This document shows, piece after piece, positions 9,114 to 17,372 of a stretch of 64,000 nt of DNA. The position numbers were made by a program, and so were the translations under genes. The stretch lies in assembly GCA_947459215.1 (NCBI GenBank), contig CANHCQ010000008.1, positions 62,001-126,000 on the forward strand, given 5' to 3'. Source of the stretch: Phycisphaerales bacterium (GTDB lineage: Bacteria; Planctomycetota; Phycisphaerae; Phycisphaerales; UBA1924). Positions within the stretch are counted from its first letter, which is position 1, and every line of letters starts with the position of its first letter. Under the pieces are notes generated by a model that worked only from the letters and a program-made list of their open reading frames with translations, ran no database searches and had not been told where the DNA came from.

Positions 9114-10445
9114 CTACGGACAGACCACGGTGTTGTACGCGCTGACGAAGAAGCCAAAGTCCGCGTCGTCCACGAAGCCGTCTTTGGTCACATCCGCCGG
9201 GCAACCCGCCGGCATTGTCGGATCGCTGCACGTCACCAGGTTGTACGCCGCGGCGAAGAGCGTGAAGTCGGTATCGTTCACGATCGAGTCGCCGGTGAAG
9301 TCCAGTGGCTTGCACGAGGATGTCACCGTGAGCACGTACGGCCCGCCGAAGGGCTGCGAACGCGTCACCTCGATGTAGTACGTCCCCGCCGCGAGAGCCC
9401 GGCTCGGGTTGGCGGAGATCGTCGTGCCAACCTTGGTGAACGACGCGCTCGCGAGCGTGGAGTTGCCCGCGTTCTTGATCCGCACGTTGGCGTTGCTGGG
9501 CGCCCACACATCACCGATCGCCGACACGCTCAGAACCTGTGCCGACGGAACCGTGATCTTGTACCAATCACTGGTGGTGTTCAGCCGCCCGATGATCGAC
9601 TGCGTGCTGACCAACTGCCGGGCCGTGGCGAGCGAGAAGTTCGGCGCGAAGGCGTCCTCCGGCGACGCGCCATACCGACTCACCAATCCGTCCTTGTCCC
9701 CCTGGCTCATGTAGCTGCGATTGCCCATCAGGTTCTGAAACGCCGCGTACGCCGGCTGGGCCGAGATGCTCCGGCAGTTCGAAGGACACGCGCACGACGA
9801 CGCCACCGGACAGCACGTCGAGAACGTGCACGCGTCGTAGTGCATGATGCTCTCGAAGTCGTACGCCCCCACAGGCGTCGCGCCGTTCTTGGGGAAGTTC
9901 GCGTTGAAGTACGCGGACTGAATGTTCGACTGGTTGATCACCACGAACGGATCGCGATCCGATCGCTGCTGCTCGTGGTGCACGCCCAGCGCGTGCATCA
10001 GCTCGTGGATCACGATGTAACGGAACGACCAGTTGAACAGGTTGACGTTCTGCGCGCCGCCGATCTGCCCGACGAACGAACTGTTGCCGCTGCTTTCGGT
10101 CAGCTTGATGTAGTTCGCCTGGTTCGTCCGTGGGTTGAAGCGCACGCCACAGACGGTCTCGATCTCGTACATCGCGATCCGGGCCCGGTCCGCGTTCGTG
10201 CTCGAAACGTTGGGATCAAAGGTGTACCACACCACCCCGCCCGGCCACAGGTTCGCGTTCCACAGGCTCCGATCATCAAACTCCTGCGGCGGCAGCACGC
10301 AGGCTCGCTCGCTGTCGTCGGAATCCTGAAACAGCGGATGCTCGGGGTACGGGCTGGGAATCCGCACACGCTCGGCGCGGGCGACCCCCGCGGCGCACAC
10401 CAGTGCCGCGGCAATACCCACTGCCAACGTCGTGAAACGCTCCAT
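9114..10445 (-). CDS. Secreted astacin-like metalloprotease with dockerin
   Basis: 443 residues. After a signal peptide ending ARA, the catalytic domain carries the extended zinc motif HELMHALGVHHEQQRSDRD (about residues 146-164), the astacin-type HExxHxxGxxHE, and the Met-turn SIMHYD near residue 198. Several cysteines (CTFSTCCPVASSCACPSNC) follow, an unusual insertion. A pre-peptidase C-terminal-like beta domain (about 260-375) precedes the GC-type dockerin with two calcium loops. Start ATG 10445 with GGGAG upstream. It converges on the GH56-like gene. Likely a surface or secreted endopeptidase; its substrate is not evident. Confidence 0.88.
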   Translation of the reverse strand: MERFTTLAVGIAAALVCAAGVARAERVRIPSPYPEHPLFQDSDDSERACVLPPQEFDDRSLWNANLWPGGVVWYTFDPNVSSTNADRARIAMYEIETVCGVRFNPRTNQANYIKLTESSGNSSFVGQIGGAQNVNLFNWSFRYIVIHELMHALGVHHEQQRSDRDPFVVINQSNIQSAYFNANFPKNGATPVGAYDFESIMHYDACTFSTCCPVASSCACPSNCRSISAQPAYAAFQNLMGNRSYMSQGDKDGLVSRYGASPEDAFAPNFSLATARQLVSTQSIIGRLNTTSDWYKITVPSAQVLSVSAIGDVWAPSNANVRIKNAGNSTLASASFTKVGTTISANPSRALAAGTYYIEVTRSQPFGGPYVLTVTSSCKPLDFTGDSIVNDTDFTLFAAAYNLVTCSDPTMPAGCPADVTKDGFVDDADFGFFVSAYNTVVCP

Positions 10446-10568
10446 CACAGCACTCCCGCGCCCACGAATCCCCCCGGGCCCGACCTCCGATTCTTCCACA
10501 CGCATGTCCCCCCCGCAAGGTCCGCCCGCCGGTTTCCCCCAAAATCACCCATCATTCACAGGCCGCAC

Positions 10569-11909
10569 TCAGCTCGGGTGCCCCGCCTCGCCCGTGGGTT
10601 GCTCTGGCAGCTCCCGCACCGCCGAGATCAAAACCTTGTCGATCCGCTGTCGATCCATGTCCACCACCTCGAATCGCAGCCCAAGCCCCTCCGCGATCTC
10701 ACCCGTCTGCGGCACGTGCCCAAGGATCGCCAGCACCAGCCCCGCCACTGTCTGAATATCCGTGTCCGAGAACCCCAGCGCCTCGGTGTCAAACGACTCC
10801 CGCTCCAGCGCCTGCGCCAGTTCCTCCAGCGGCATCCGCGCGTCCACGAGGTACGACCCGTCGGCTCGCTTGGTGATCTCCGACGACGACTCGCCCCGCA
10901 CCACGTCCCCCACGATCGCCTCCACCAGGTCGTTCAGCGTCACCAACCCCTCCGTCCCGCCGAACTCGTCGACCACCAGCGCGATGTGCTGCCGTGTTTC
11001 CTTGAACCGATCGAGCAGCTTCAGTGCCAGCGTGTTCTCCGGAACAAACAGCGGCTGCTGGGCGAGCTGCTCCAGCGACAGCTCCCCGCCGGTCACCAGG
11101 CCGTACTTCACAAGGTCCTTCACGTGCACGATGCCGACAATCTCGTCCATACCCCCGCGGCACACCGGAAAGTGCGAGTGCGGGCTGGTTGCGACGATCA
11201 GCCGCACGCGATCCGCACTCTCCTTGGCGTCGATCCACGAGATCTCCGACCGCGGCACCATCAGCCCCTTCACCTTGCGATCCGCCAAGCGGAACACCCG
11301 ATCAACGATCTCAGCTTCCTTCTCCTCGAAGATCCCCGACTCGCCGCCCTTTTGGATCAGCCCGCGGATCTCGTCCTCGTTGATGTCGTCGTCCCCGCCC
11401 GCCTTCAAACCGATCGACTTGGCAAAGAGGTCTGTGCACACCGTCAGCAACCACACCGCCGGCGTTGCCGCCAGAGCGAGGAAGTAGATCGATCCCGCAA
11501 AGAGCTTGGCAAAGAACTCCGGATTCGCCAAAGCCAACCGCTTGGGGATGATCTCGCCGAACAGCAGCATGAGCGCCGTCAAGCCGACGACGATCACCGC
11601 CGTCGAGATCAGCCACGCCCAGGTCTTGAGCACGGGGTAGTTGTCGACAAGCCATGTGTGGAACTGATCCTCGAACGAATCACTGCCCAGCTTGCCCATC
11701 AGAATCCCGATCACGGTGATTCCGATCTGGATCGTCGAGATGTAGCGGGTCCGGTGCCCGATCAGGTGCAGCGCTGTCGCCGCCCCGCGCTCGCCCCGCT
11801 CCGCGGCCTGCTCCAGTCGCACCCGCCTCGACGCCACCACCGCAATCTCGCTCATGACGAGCATGGCGCTGATCAACAGCAGTACCGCAATAAGAGCCAG
11901 GGAGATCAT
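10569..11909 (-). CDS. CNNM/CorC-family membrane protein with CBS pair
   Basis: 446 residues in the HlyC/CorC (TlyC) family. Three or four membrane segments lie in the first 150 residues (including ISLALIAVLLLISAMLVMSEIAVVA and VVGLTALMLLFGEIIPKRLA, the DUF21/CNNM core), then a CBS pair (around FPVCRGGMDEIVGIVHVKDL and VVDEFGGTEGLVTLNDLVEAIVG) and a C-terminal CorC_HlyC domain. Such proteins are linked to magnesium or cobalt transport rather than true haemolysis. The ATG at 11909 starts the first membrane helix; open sequence upstream has no matching content. Confidence 0.9.
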   Translation of the reverse strand: MISLALIAVLLLISAMLVMSEIAVVASRRVRLEQAAERGERGAATALHLIGHRTRYISTIQIGITVIGILMGKLGSDSFEDQFHTWLVDNYPVLKTWAWLISTAVIVVGLTALMLLFGEIIPKRLALANPEFFAKLFAGSIYFLALAATPAVWLLTVCTDLFAKSIGLKAGGDDDINEDEIRGLIQKGGESGIFEEKEAEIVDRVFRLADRKVKGLMVPRSEISWIDAKESADRVRLIVATSPHSHFPVCRGGMDEIVGIVHVKDLVKYGLVTGGELSLEQLAQQPLFVPENTLALKLLDRFKETRQHIALVVDEFGGTEGLVTLNDLVEAIVGDVVRGESSSEITKRADGSYLVDARMPLEELAQALERESFDTEALGFSDTDIQTVAGLVLAILGHVPQTGEIAEGLGLRFEVVDMDRQRIDKVLISAVRELPEQPTGEAGHPS

Positions 11910-12126
11910 GCTTTCACACCAGTCACAAACCCGGGGAACTCCCCGACCACGCCCGTGCCATACACAGACGCGGTAGCAGAATAGCGTCGTGGCTACCGGA
12001 CGATCCGAATCGATCCCAACCATCGCCGCCGACACCCGCGGCTTCACACCACTTTCCTGCTTCTCGGCCCTTTTCTCTTGCTCACTGCAAGCTCCTGGGT
12101 TAGCTTGAACATGCAAAGGCGAGGGC

Positions 12127-12160
12127 CCGCCGCGCCGGAGGAGGCGCGGCGGCCTTCCTT
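12127..12160 (+). promoter_or_regulatory. GC-rich hairpin in the leader of the M10-like gene
   Basis: CCGCCGCGCC (12127-12136) pairs perfectly with GGCGCGGCGG (12143-12152) over a 6-nt loop, followed by CCTTCCTTT. It sits 39 nt before the start codon at 12199, so it is either an upstream terminator or a structured 5' leader. The rest of 11910-12198 shows no gene. Confidence 0.45.
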
Positions 12161-12198
12161 TGCCGATGGTCTTCCCATCGCTCGCAGAAGGGACACGC

Positions 12199-14835
12199 AT
12201 GCAGACTCGTCGTGGCTGGGCTTCGGTCGTCACTCTCACCACACTCGCCGGCGCCGCCGTTGCGCTCTCCCAGTTCCAGTACCAGTGGGACCGGCCTCCG
12301 GCCGGTCTTGCTGCCGTGATGGGTGTCGCTGCCGACCGGCCAGAGGCCCTTCCCGCTGGCGCGAACCTCGCGAAACACAGCGCCCCGCTGCTTTCCTCCA
12401 CGCTGAAGGACAAGCTCGCCACGCTCGATGCCAACATTCGGCAGATGGTCGAACGCCGCCTCGCCCGCGAGTTCGCCAGCCCCAACACCGCCAAGCTCGC
12501 CGCCTGCTTCGGGCCCGGCACTCCCAACGAGGTGATGGAGTCCTTCCGCCTCGCCGAATCGATCGACAACCCCTTCAACGACCGCTTCAACGTCGGCCCC
12601 CGCTGGACCTCCACCGCCCTCTCGCCCGCCGGCTCGCCCCTCGGCAAGCCCATCACCATCACCTGGTCCATCGTCCCCGATGGCACCGACGTCGAGGGCT
12701 TCAATGGCGAGGCCGACTCCAACTCCAACCTCCGCGCCTACCTCGACGGCATCTACGGCAACCAAGCCACTTGGCTCCCCATCCTCCAGTCCGTCTTTGA
12801 TCGCTGGGAGCAGGTCAGTGGCATCGATTTCGTTTACGAACCCAACGACGACGGCGCCGCCCTCCGAAACCCCGAAGACCCGCTCAACCCCGGAACCTTC
12901 CTCCCCAGCACCGCCTTCGGCGTTGCCGGCGTCCGCGGCGACGTCCGCATCTCCGGTCACTTCATCGACGGCAACAGCGGCGTCCTCGCGTACAACTTTT
13001 ACCCCGACACCGACGACGCCCTCGGCGGCGACATGGTCATCGACACCGGCGACAACTTCTACACCAACACCGCCAACAACTCCCTCCGCCTCCGCAACGT
13101 CGTCTCCCACGAGCACGGCCACGGCATGGGCCAGCCTCACGTCTGCCCCATCGAAACCTCCAAACTCATGGAGCCCTTCGTCTCCACCGCCTACGACGGC
13201 CCGCGCCACGACGACATCCGCCACGCCCAGTTCTCCTACGGCGACATCTTCGAGCCCAACGATGACGAGTTCACCGCCACCCCGCTCGCCATCGGCGACT
13301 GCGGCACACTGATCGTCGGCACACTCCCGACGCCCGCCGGCCCGGTCGCCAGCGGTCTCGCACAACTCAACCTCAGCTCCACCGTCTCGCTCTCCGACGA
13401 GAACGACAACGACTACTACGCCATCACCGTTTCGCAGGCGACGCAGCTCACCGTCGTGATGCGCCCGCTCGGCCTCGAGTACGACGACTCCGATCAGGCC
13501 TGCTCCGGCAACTCCGGCTCGTGCTGCTCGGGCAACCCGCTCGACTCCCGCGCCGCCGTCGACGCCGTCATCCAGCTCTTTGACACCAACGGCTCGACCT
13601 CCCTCGCCCTCGCCGCCGCAGCCCCCGCCGGCGCGATCGAGACCCTCAACTTCACTCTCCCCGCCGCCGGCACCTACTACATCCAGATCAAGGACAACAG
13701 CGCCGCCGCCACCGCCCAGTTCTATGACCTGACCGTCACCACCGCGCCCGCCACGATTAATGTCGCCATTCTCGACGGCGCCGAACGCGACGTCCCCGCC
13801 GGCACCCTCGTCCCGCTGCGCTTCAACATCACCGGTGGCAGCGAGAGCTTTGATCTCGCCAACAGCCGCGTCTTCTACCGCGTCAACGCCGGCGCGACCC
13901 TCGAAGCACCGATCTACGACCACGGCGGCAACATCTACGCCTCCGCCCTCGCCGACATCCCCTGCAACGCCGTCGTCGAGTGGTACGCCGACCTCGCCAC
14001 CAGCGGCGCCAGCGTCCGCATCCCGTGCTCGGGCTTCACACAAACCCGCAGCGGCGTGACCACCGACATCTACTCCACCGATTTCACCACCAACGCCGCC
14101 GGATGGACCGTCGGCCCCAACACCGCCACCGCCGGCATCTGGGAACGCGTCTCGCCCATCGGCTCGGTCGCCCAGCCCGGCCGCGACCGCTCCGACACCG
14201 ACGACCAGTGCTTCATCACTGGCCAGGGCTTCTTCGGCAACAGCGGCGGCTCCACCGACGTGGACAACGGCTCGACCATCCTGGTCAGCCCCACCTTCAG
14301 CCTCGCCGGCCAGTCCGATGCGGAGATCTCCTACTGGCGCTGGTACTCGATCGGCACCGGCGCCTCGCCCTACGCCGACACCTTCGTCGTCCAGGTCTCC
14401 AACAACAACGGCTCCACCTGGACCACCGCCGAAACCGTCGGCCCCGGCAACATCAACACCCCCGAAGTCAACGGCCTGTGGTTCTTCAAGTCCTTCCGGC
14501 TCTCCTCCATCGGCGTCGCCCCCACCGCCAGCATGCGCGTCCGCTTCAACGCCCAGGACACCGGCAACGGCTCGGTCGTCGAGGCCGCTCTCGATGATGT
14601 CGCCGTCCAGGGCTTCTCGTGCGCCGTCACCGCCTGGTGCGCCGGCGACATGAACCTCGACGGGCAGGTCGACGACTCCGACTTCGTCCTCTTCGCCACC
14701 GCCTACAACGAACTCGACTGCGCCAGCCCCGCCATGCCCGCCGGCTGCCCCAGCGATCTCAACAACGACGGCTTCGTCGACGACAGCGACTTCGTGCTGT
14801 TCGCCGACGCGTACAACAACCTGCTCTGCCCATAA
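12199..14835 (+). CDS. Secreted matrixin-like (M10) metalloprotease with dockerin
   Basis: 878 residues; AGAAGGGA ribosome site before the ATG at 12199. Signal peptide (VVTLTTLAGAAVALS), then residues 29-54 that are encoded by a dispersed palindromic repeat, then a catalytic domain with HEHGHGMGQPH (about 304-314), the HExxHxxGxxH zinc motif of matrixin-like peptidases, and a possible Met-turn KLMEPFV. A pre-peptidase C-terminal-like domain, further beta domains and a GC-type dockerin (last 65 residues) follow. The 3' 103 bp are almost identical to those of the gene ending at 17191. Probably a large surface-attached protease; substrate unknown. Confidence 0.85.
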   Translation: MQTRRGWASVVTLTTLAGAAVALSQFQYQWDRPPAGLAAVMGVAADRPEALPAGANLAKHSAPLLSSTLKDKLATLDANIRQMVERRLAREFASPNTAKLAACFGPGTPNEVMESFRLAESIDNPFNDRFNVGPRWTSTALSPAGSPLGKPITITWSIVPDGTDVEGFNGEADSNSNLRAYLDGIYGNQATWLPILQSVFDRWEQVSGIDFVYEPNDDGAALRNPEDPLNPGTFLPSTAFGVAGVRGDVRISGHFIDGNSGVLAYNFYPDTDDALGGDMVIDTGDNFYTNTANNSLRLRNVVSHEHGHGMGQPHVCPIETSKLMEPFVSTAYDGPRHDDIRHAQFSYGDIFEPNDDEFTATPLAIGDCGTLIVGTLPTPAGPVASGLAQLNLSSTVSLSDENDNDYYAITVSQATQLTVVMRPLGLEYDDSDQACSGNSGSCCSGNPLDSRAAVDAVIQLFDTNGSTSLALAAAAPAGAIETLNFTLPAAGTYYIQIKDNSAAATAQFYDLTVTTAPATINVAILDGAERDVPAGTLVPLRFNITGGSESFDLANSRVFYRVNAGATLEAPIYDHGGNIYASALADIPCNAVVEWYADLATSGASVRIPCSGFTQTRSGVTTDIYSTDFTTNAAGWTVGPNTATAGIWERVSPIGSVAQPGRDRSDTDDQCFITGQGFFGNSGGSTDVDNGSTILVSPTFSLAGQSDAEISYWRWYSIGTGASPYADTFVVQVSNNNGSTWTTAETVGPGNINTPEVNGLWFFKSFRLSSIGVAPTASMRVRFNAQDTGNGSVVEAALDDVAVQGFSCAVTAWCAGDMNLDGQVDDSDFVLFATAYNELDCASPAMPAGCPSDLNNDGFVDDSDFVLFADAYNNLLCP
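12283..12360. repeat. GACCGGC-family inverted repeat pair inside a coding region
   Basis: CAGTGGGACCGGCCTCCGG with its completion CCGGTC (12283-12307) is followed, after a 26-bp spacer, by a degenerate inverted copy GACCGGCCAGAGGCCC (12334 onward). The same sequence recurs between genes at 27075, 27733, 35446, 61062 and 61138. Here it is translated as QWDRPPAGL and ADRPEALPAGA just after the signal peptide. Confidence 0.85.
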
Positions 14836-14863
14836 CCGCAGCAGCCAAACTTCCTGACCTCGA

Positions 14864-14890
14864 CGCCCGCCCATCGGCGGGCGTTTTCTT
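14864..14890 (+). terminator. Rho-independent terminator of the M10-like gene
   Basis: Perfect 8-bp stem CGCCCGCC/GGCGGGCG with a CATC loop followed by TTTTCTTTG, 29 bp after the stop codon. Confidence 0.85.
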
Positions 14891-15021
14891 TGCGCTCCAC
14901 CACAGACAGCAACCCCGCACAACCCCCAGCGTTGCCGGCGCCGCTAAGACGCCTACACCGCGACAAACACAATTCTCCGCTTTTTTCGGACACATCCCCT
15001 CGACGAAGCGCGGTTCATGAT

Positions 15022-15052
15022 TATACTGATAATGATAATTCATTATCATTAT
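15022..15052 (+). promoter_or_regulatory. Zur/Fur-type operator and putative promoter
   Basis: A perfect inverted repeat with 11-bp arms, ATAATGATAAT-TC-ATTATCATTAT (15029-15052), abuts and enters the start codon at 15051. It contains TGATAAT and ATTATCA, the half-sites of Fur-superfamily boxes, spaced by two bases. A -10-like TATACT at 15022-15027 would start transcription within the palindrome, so a bound repressor would block it. There is no room for a normal ribosome site between palindrome and ATG. Zur is favoured over Fur because of the gene it controls. Confidence 0.75.
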
Positions 15053-15842
15053 GAAAACACTCCCCTTTATCACACTGGCCACCATCGCCCCTGCTCTGCT
15101 CGTTGTGGCCCCCGCGCCCTTCGCGTCCGCAGCGCACATCGACATGCTTCTGTTCCGACAGGGCAACAGCTTGCGGCTCGCTGGGTATGACTTCGGCGGC
15201 AATCCGCCCGTCCTCACCGACTACCGCGTGTTCGCGGGATCCCTCGAACGCATCGAGGCCGCACCGGGCTTGGTCTTCGGCGACACGCCCGGCTGGAACG
15301 CGCTCAGCCTCGCCAACCAACTACCCAGCGGCGCCTCCACCCTGCCCGGCCGGGGCGTCGTCTCGGTGCGAGGCCGCGTGCTGCCCAGCGCATTCGGAGG
15401 AGTGAATCTGGCTCACTGGTCCGGAGTCGGCCCGATCCGCTTCACCGCTCCCGCTGGTGGCGAAGTCATGGAACACGCCTACGGCCCCGGTGTCGTTGTG
15501 CACGACGCCAGCACCTCCTCAACCGGCTGGCTCAGCCTCGGCAGCACCAGCAGCGCGGGGGGCATGCACCGCCACCCCTCGTTCGAGATCTACGGGAACG
15601 CCGCCCGCGACCCGCTCGGCGCCGACCGCCCCGCCGACGGCGTCTACCTCTTCGCACTGTCGGCGTCCATGGCCAGCCTTGAGGAATCGAACGTCGCCTT
15701 CGTGGTGCTGGGAGTCGGCGTGGACGCCACGACCCTCGAACAAGCCCGACGTCATGTGGAGTTGATTGTGCCGGGAGCCCCGTCGCTCTCGTTGTTGTTT
15801 GCCATCACCGCGTTGTCCGCTCCGCGTCGCCGGCGGGCCTGA
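15051..15842 (+). CDS. PEP-CTERM protein of the Zur-repressed all3515 type
   Basis: 263 residues. Signal peptide to about residue 28, mature start HIDMLLF. The body matches, from memory, the pattern of the family first noted as cyanobacterial all3515: a metal-ligand-like N-terminus, a DYRVFAGSLE segment, a histidine-rich strand (GGMHRHPSFEIYG, with further histidines before it) and GVYLFALSAS...SNVAFVVLGVGV. The C-terminus VPGAPSLSLLFAITALSAPRRRRA is a PEP-CTERM-like sorting tail: proline-glycine, one hydrophobic helix, arginine cluster. The palindrome at its start fits zinc-responsive repression. Role probably zinc binding or scavenging at the surface; this is inference. Confidence 0.68.
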   Translation: MKTLPFITLATIAPALLVVAPAPFASAAHIDMLLFRQGNSLRLAGYDFGGNPPVLTDYRVFAGSLERIEAAPGLVFGDTPGWNALSLANQLPSGASTLPGRGVVSVRGRVLPSAFGGVNLAHWSGVGPIRFTAPAGGEVMEHAYGPGVVVHDASTSSTGWLSLGSTSSAGGMHRHPSFEIYGNAARDPLGADRPADGVYLFALSASMASLEESNVAFVVLGVGVDATTLEQARRHVELIVPGAPSLSLLFAITALSAPRRRRA

Positions 15843-15853
15843 AGGAGTTCTCG

Positions 15854-17191
15854 ATGCGATCTGTTGCGCTCTATATGTCTCTGTGTTCCCTCGTCGCCGT
15901 GAGCCAAGCCGCCACCCGACCCGTGGGCTTCTACCCCATCGGGAACGTCGCCCCCTCACACACCTACTCCTACGGCACCGCGGTCTCGTCCGACGGCAAT
16001 GTCATCGCCGGTGAGAGCGGCCTCAGCCCTTTCGGCCCCGCCGACACCGCTGCGGGATTGTGGTTCGGACCCGCGTGGTCACTCACCTCGTCCGTCCCCT
16101 CGACCAATACCATCGAGCCTTACGCACTGATCTGGGATCTCAACCAGGGCGGCACGGTCGGCGTCGGCCTGACCGCGATCGCAACCGGTGACCCGCTCGA
16201 TCCCACCGTCTCCGTTCCGGGCCGCTGGACCAGCGCCTCGGGCTTCGTTCCCCTCAGCACTCTCAGCGGACAGGCCCACGCTCTCAACGCCACCGGCGAT
16301 GTCGTGGTCGGCCACCTCACCGGCTCCACCACCGCTCTCGCTGCCTTCCGCTGGACCGCCGCCACCGGCATCGTCGAACTCCCCACCGCCGGCGGATCCG
16401 CCAGCAACACGCTCCATATCGCCTACGGCGTCAGCGCCGACGGCGACATCGTCGTCGGCCGCAGCCGCAACGCCTCGGGCCAGAACGTCGCCTTCGTCTG
16501 GACCGCCGCGCTTGGCACCCGGGAACTCCCCCAACTCCCGTCCGCAGCCGGAGCCTCGCGCGGTCAGGCTCGCGGCATCAACGCCGCCGGCAACGTCATC
16601 GTCGGCTGGGCACGCGACAGCGGCGGAGCACCCAACGCCGCACGATGGATCTTCGACCGCTCCACAGGCACCGCAACTGTTGAGTCACTCGGTGATATCC
16701 CCGGCGGCACCGGCGCCGCACTCCCCGACGGCATCTCCTTCGGCGTCTCCGACGACGGCAACGTCATCGTCGGTCAGAGCGACGGCCCCAACGGTGACGA
16801 AGCCTTCGTCTGGATCAAGGGCCGCGGCATGTTCTCGCTGCGTCAGCTCCTCATCGACGAGTATGGCGAGTCCGAACTCGTCGACTGGTCGCTCGATTCC
16901 GCGGAAGATGTCAGCGCCGACGGCTCCGTCATCACCGGTTATGGCACACTCGACGGCGAGACCCAGGCCTTCGTCGCTGTGATCCGAGTCCCGTGCAAGG
17001 GCGACCTGAACGCCGACACCTTCGTCGACGACTCCGACTTCGTCATCTTCGCCAACGCCTATAACATCCTCGACTGCAACGACCCCGTCATGCCCGCCGG
17101 CTGCCCCAGCGATCTCAACAACGACGGCTTCGTCGACGACAGCGACTTCGTGCTGTTCGCCGAGGCGTACAACAACCTGCTCTGCCCATAA
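15854..17191 (+). CDS. Secreted HAF-repeat protein with GC-type dockerin
   Basis: 445 residues; AAGGAG just before the ATG, 11 bp after the preceding stop, so it is likely cotranscribed with the Zur-family gene. Signal peptide to about residue 19. The body has repeated GxVVVGxS/AFxW units (GNVIAGESG, GDVVVGHLTG, GDIVVGRSRN, GNVIVGWARD, GNVIVGQSDG) typical of extracellular HAF-repeat beta-propeller-like proteins. The GC-type dockerin occupies the last 60 residues, with loops LNADTFVDDSDF and LNNDGFVDDSDF. Function unknown; if truly in the zinc regulon it would be a new member. A terminator follows at 17269. Confidence 0.83.
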   Translation: MRSVALYMSLCSLVAVSQAATRPVGFYPIGNVAPSHTYSYGTAVSSDGNVIAGESGLSPFGPADTAAGLWFGPAWSLTSSVPSTNTIEPYALIWDLNQGGTVGVGLTAIATGDPLDPTVSVPGRWTSASGFVPLSTLSGQAHALNATGDVVVGHLTGSTTALAAFRWTAATGIVELPTAGGSASNTLHIAYGVSADGDIVVGRSRNASGQNVAFVWTAALGTRELPQLPSAAGASRGQARGINAAGNVIVGWARDSGGAPNAARWIFDRSTGTATVESLGDIPGGTGAALPDGISFGVSDDGNVIVGQSDGPNGDEAFVWIKGRGMFSLRQLLIDEYGESELVDWSLDSAEDVSADGSVITGYGTLDGETQAFVAVIRVPCKGDLNADTFVDDSDFVIFANAYNILDCNDPVMPAGCPSDLNNDGFVDDSDFVLFAEAYNNLLCP

Positions 17192-17268
17192 CAACGCGAT
17201 CAGGCTTCGCGGATCAGCCCGCTCGCTTGAGTCCAAACTCGCTTGTCTTCGAAACGACGCGAACGAAA

Positions 17269-17307
17269 CAGCCACCCGACCAACCGGTCGGGTGGCTGCT
17301 TTTCTCT
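17269..17307 (+). terminator. Strong Rho-independent terminator
   Basis: 13-bp perfect stem CAGCCACCCGACC/GGTCGGGTGGCTG with loop AACC, followed by CTTTTCTCTT. Ends the transcript carrying the Zur-family gene and the HAF-dockerin gene. Confidence 0.9.
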
Positions 17308-17372
17308 TGGCGCAAGCCGCCCCTTCGGATAGCCTGAGGTCGTCCCGCTTCCGCCCTCAGAAAGGCATTCCG

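Noticed and set aside
9087-11984. 965-residue plus-strand frame across two minus-strand genes
   Set aside because: It spans a gap between two well-supported opposite-strand genes and is arginine/histidine-rich shadow sequence.
12127-12160. Riboswitch upstream of the M10-like gene
   Set aside because: A single GC hairpin with a T-rich tail is insufficient, and no conserved riboswitch core was seen.
12100-14922. 940-residue open frame on the minus strand opposite the M10-like protease
   Set aside because: High-GC shadow of the real gene: glycine/valine-rich, no domain motif, no ribosome site.
15022-15052. Fur rather than Zur box
   Set aside because: Kept as Zur-type because the gene fits the Zur-repressed family, but Fur cannot be excluded from sequence alone.
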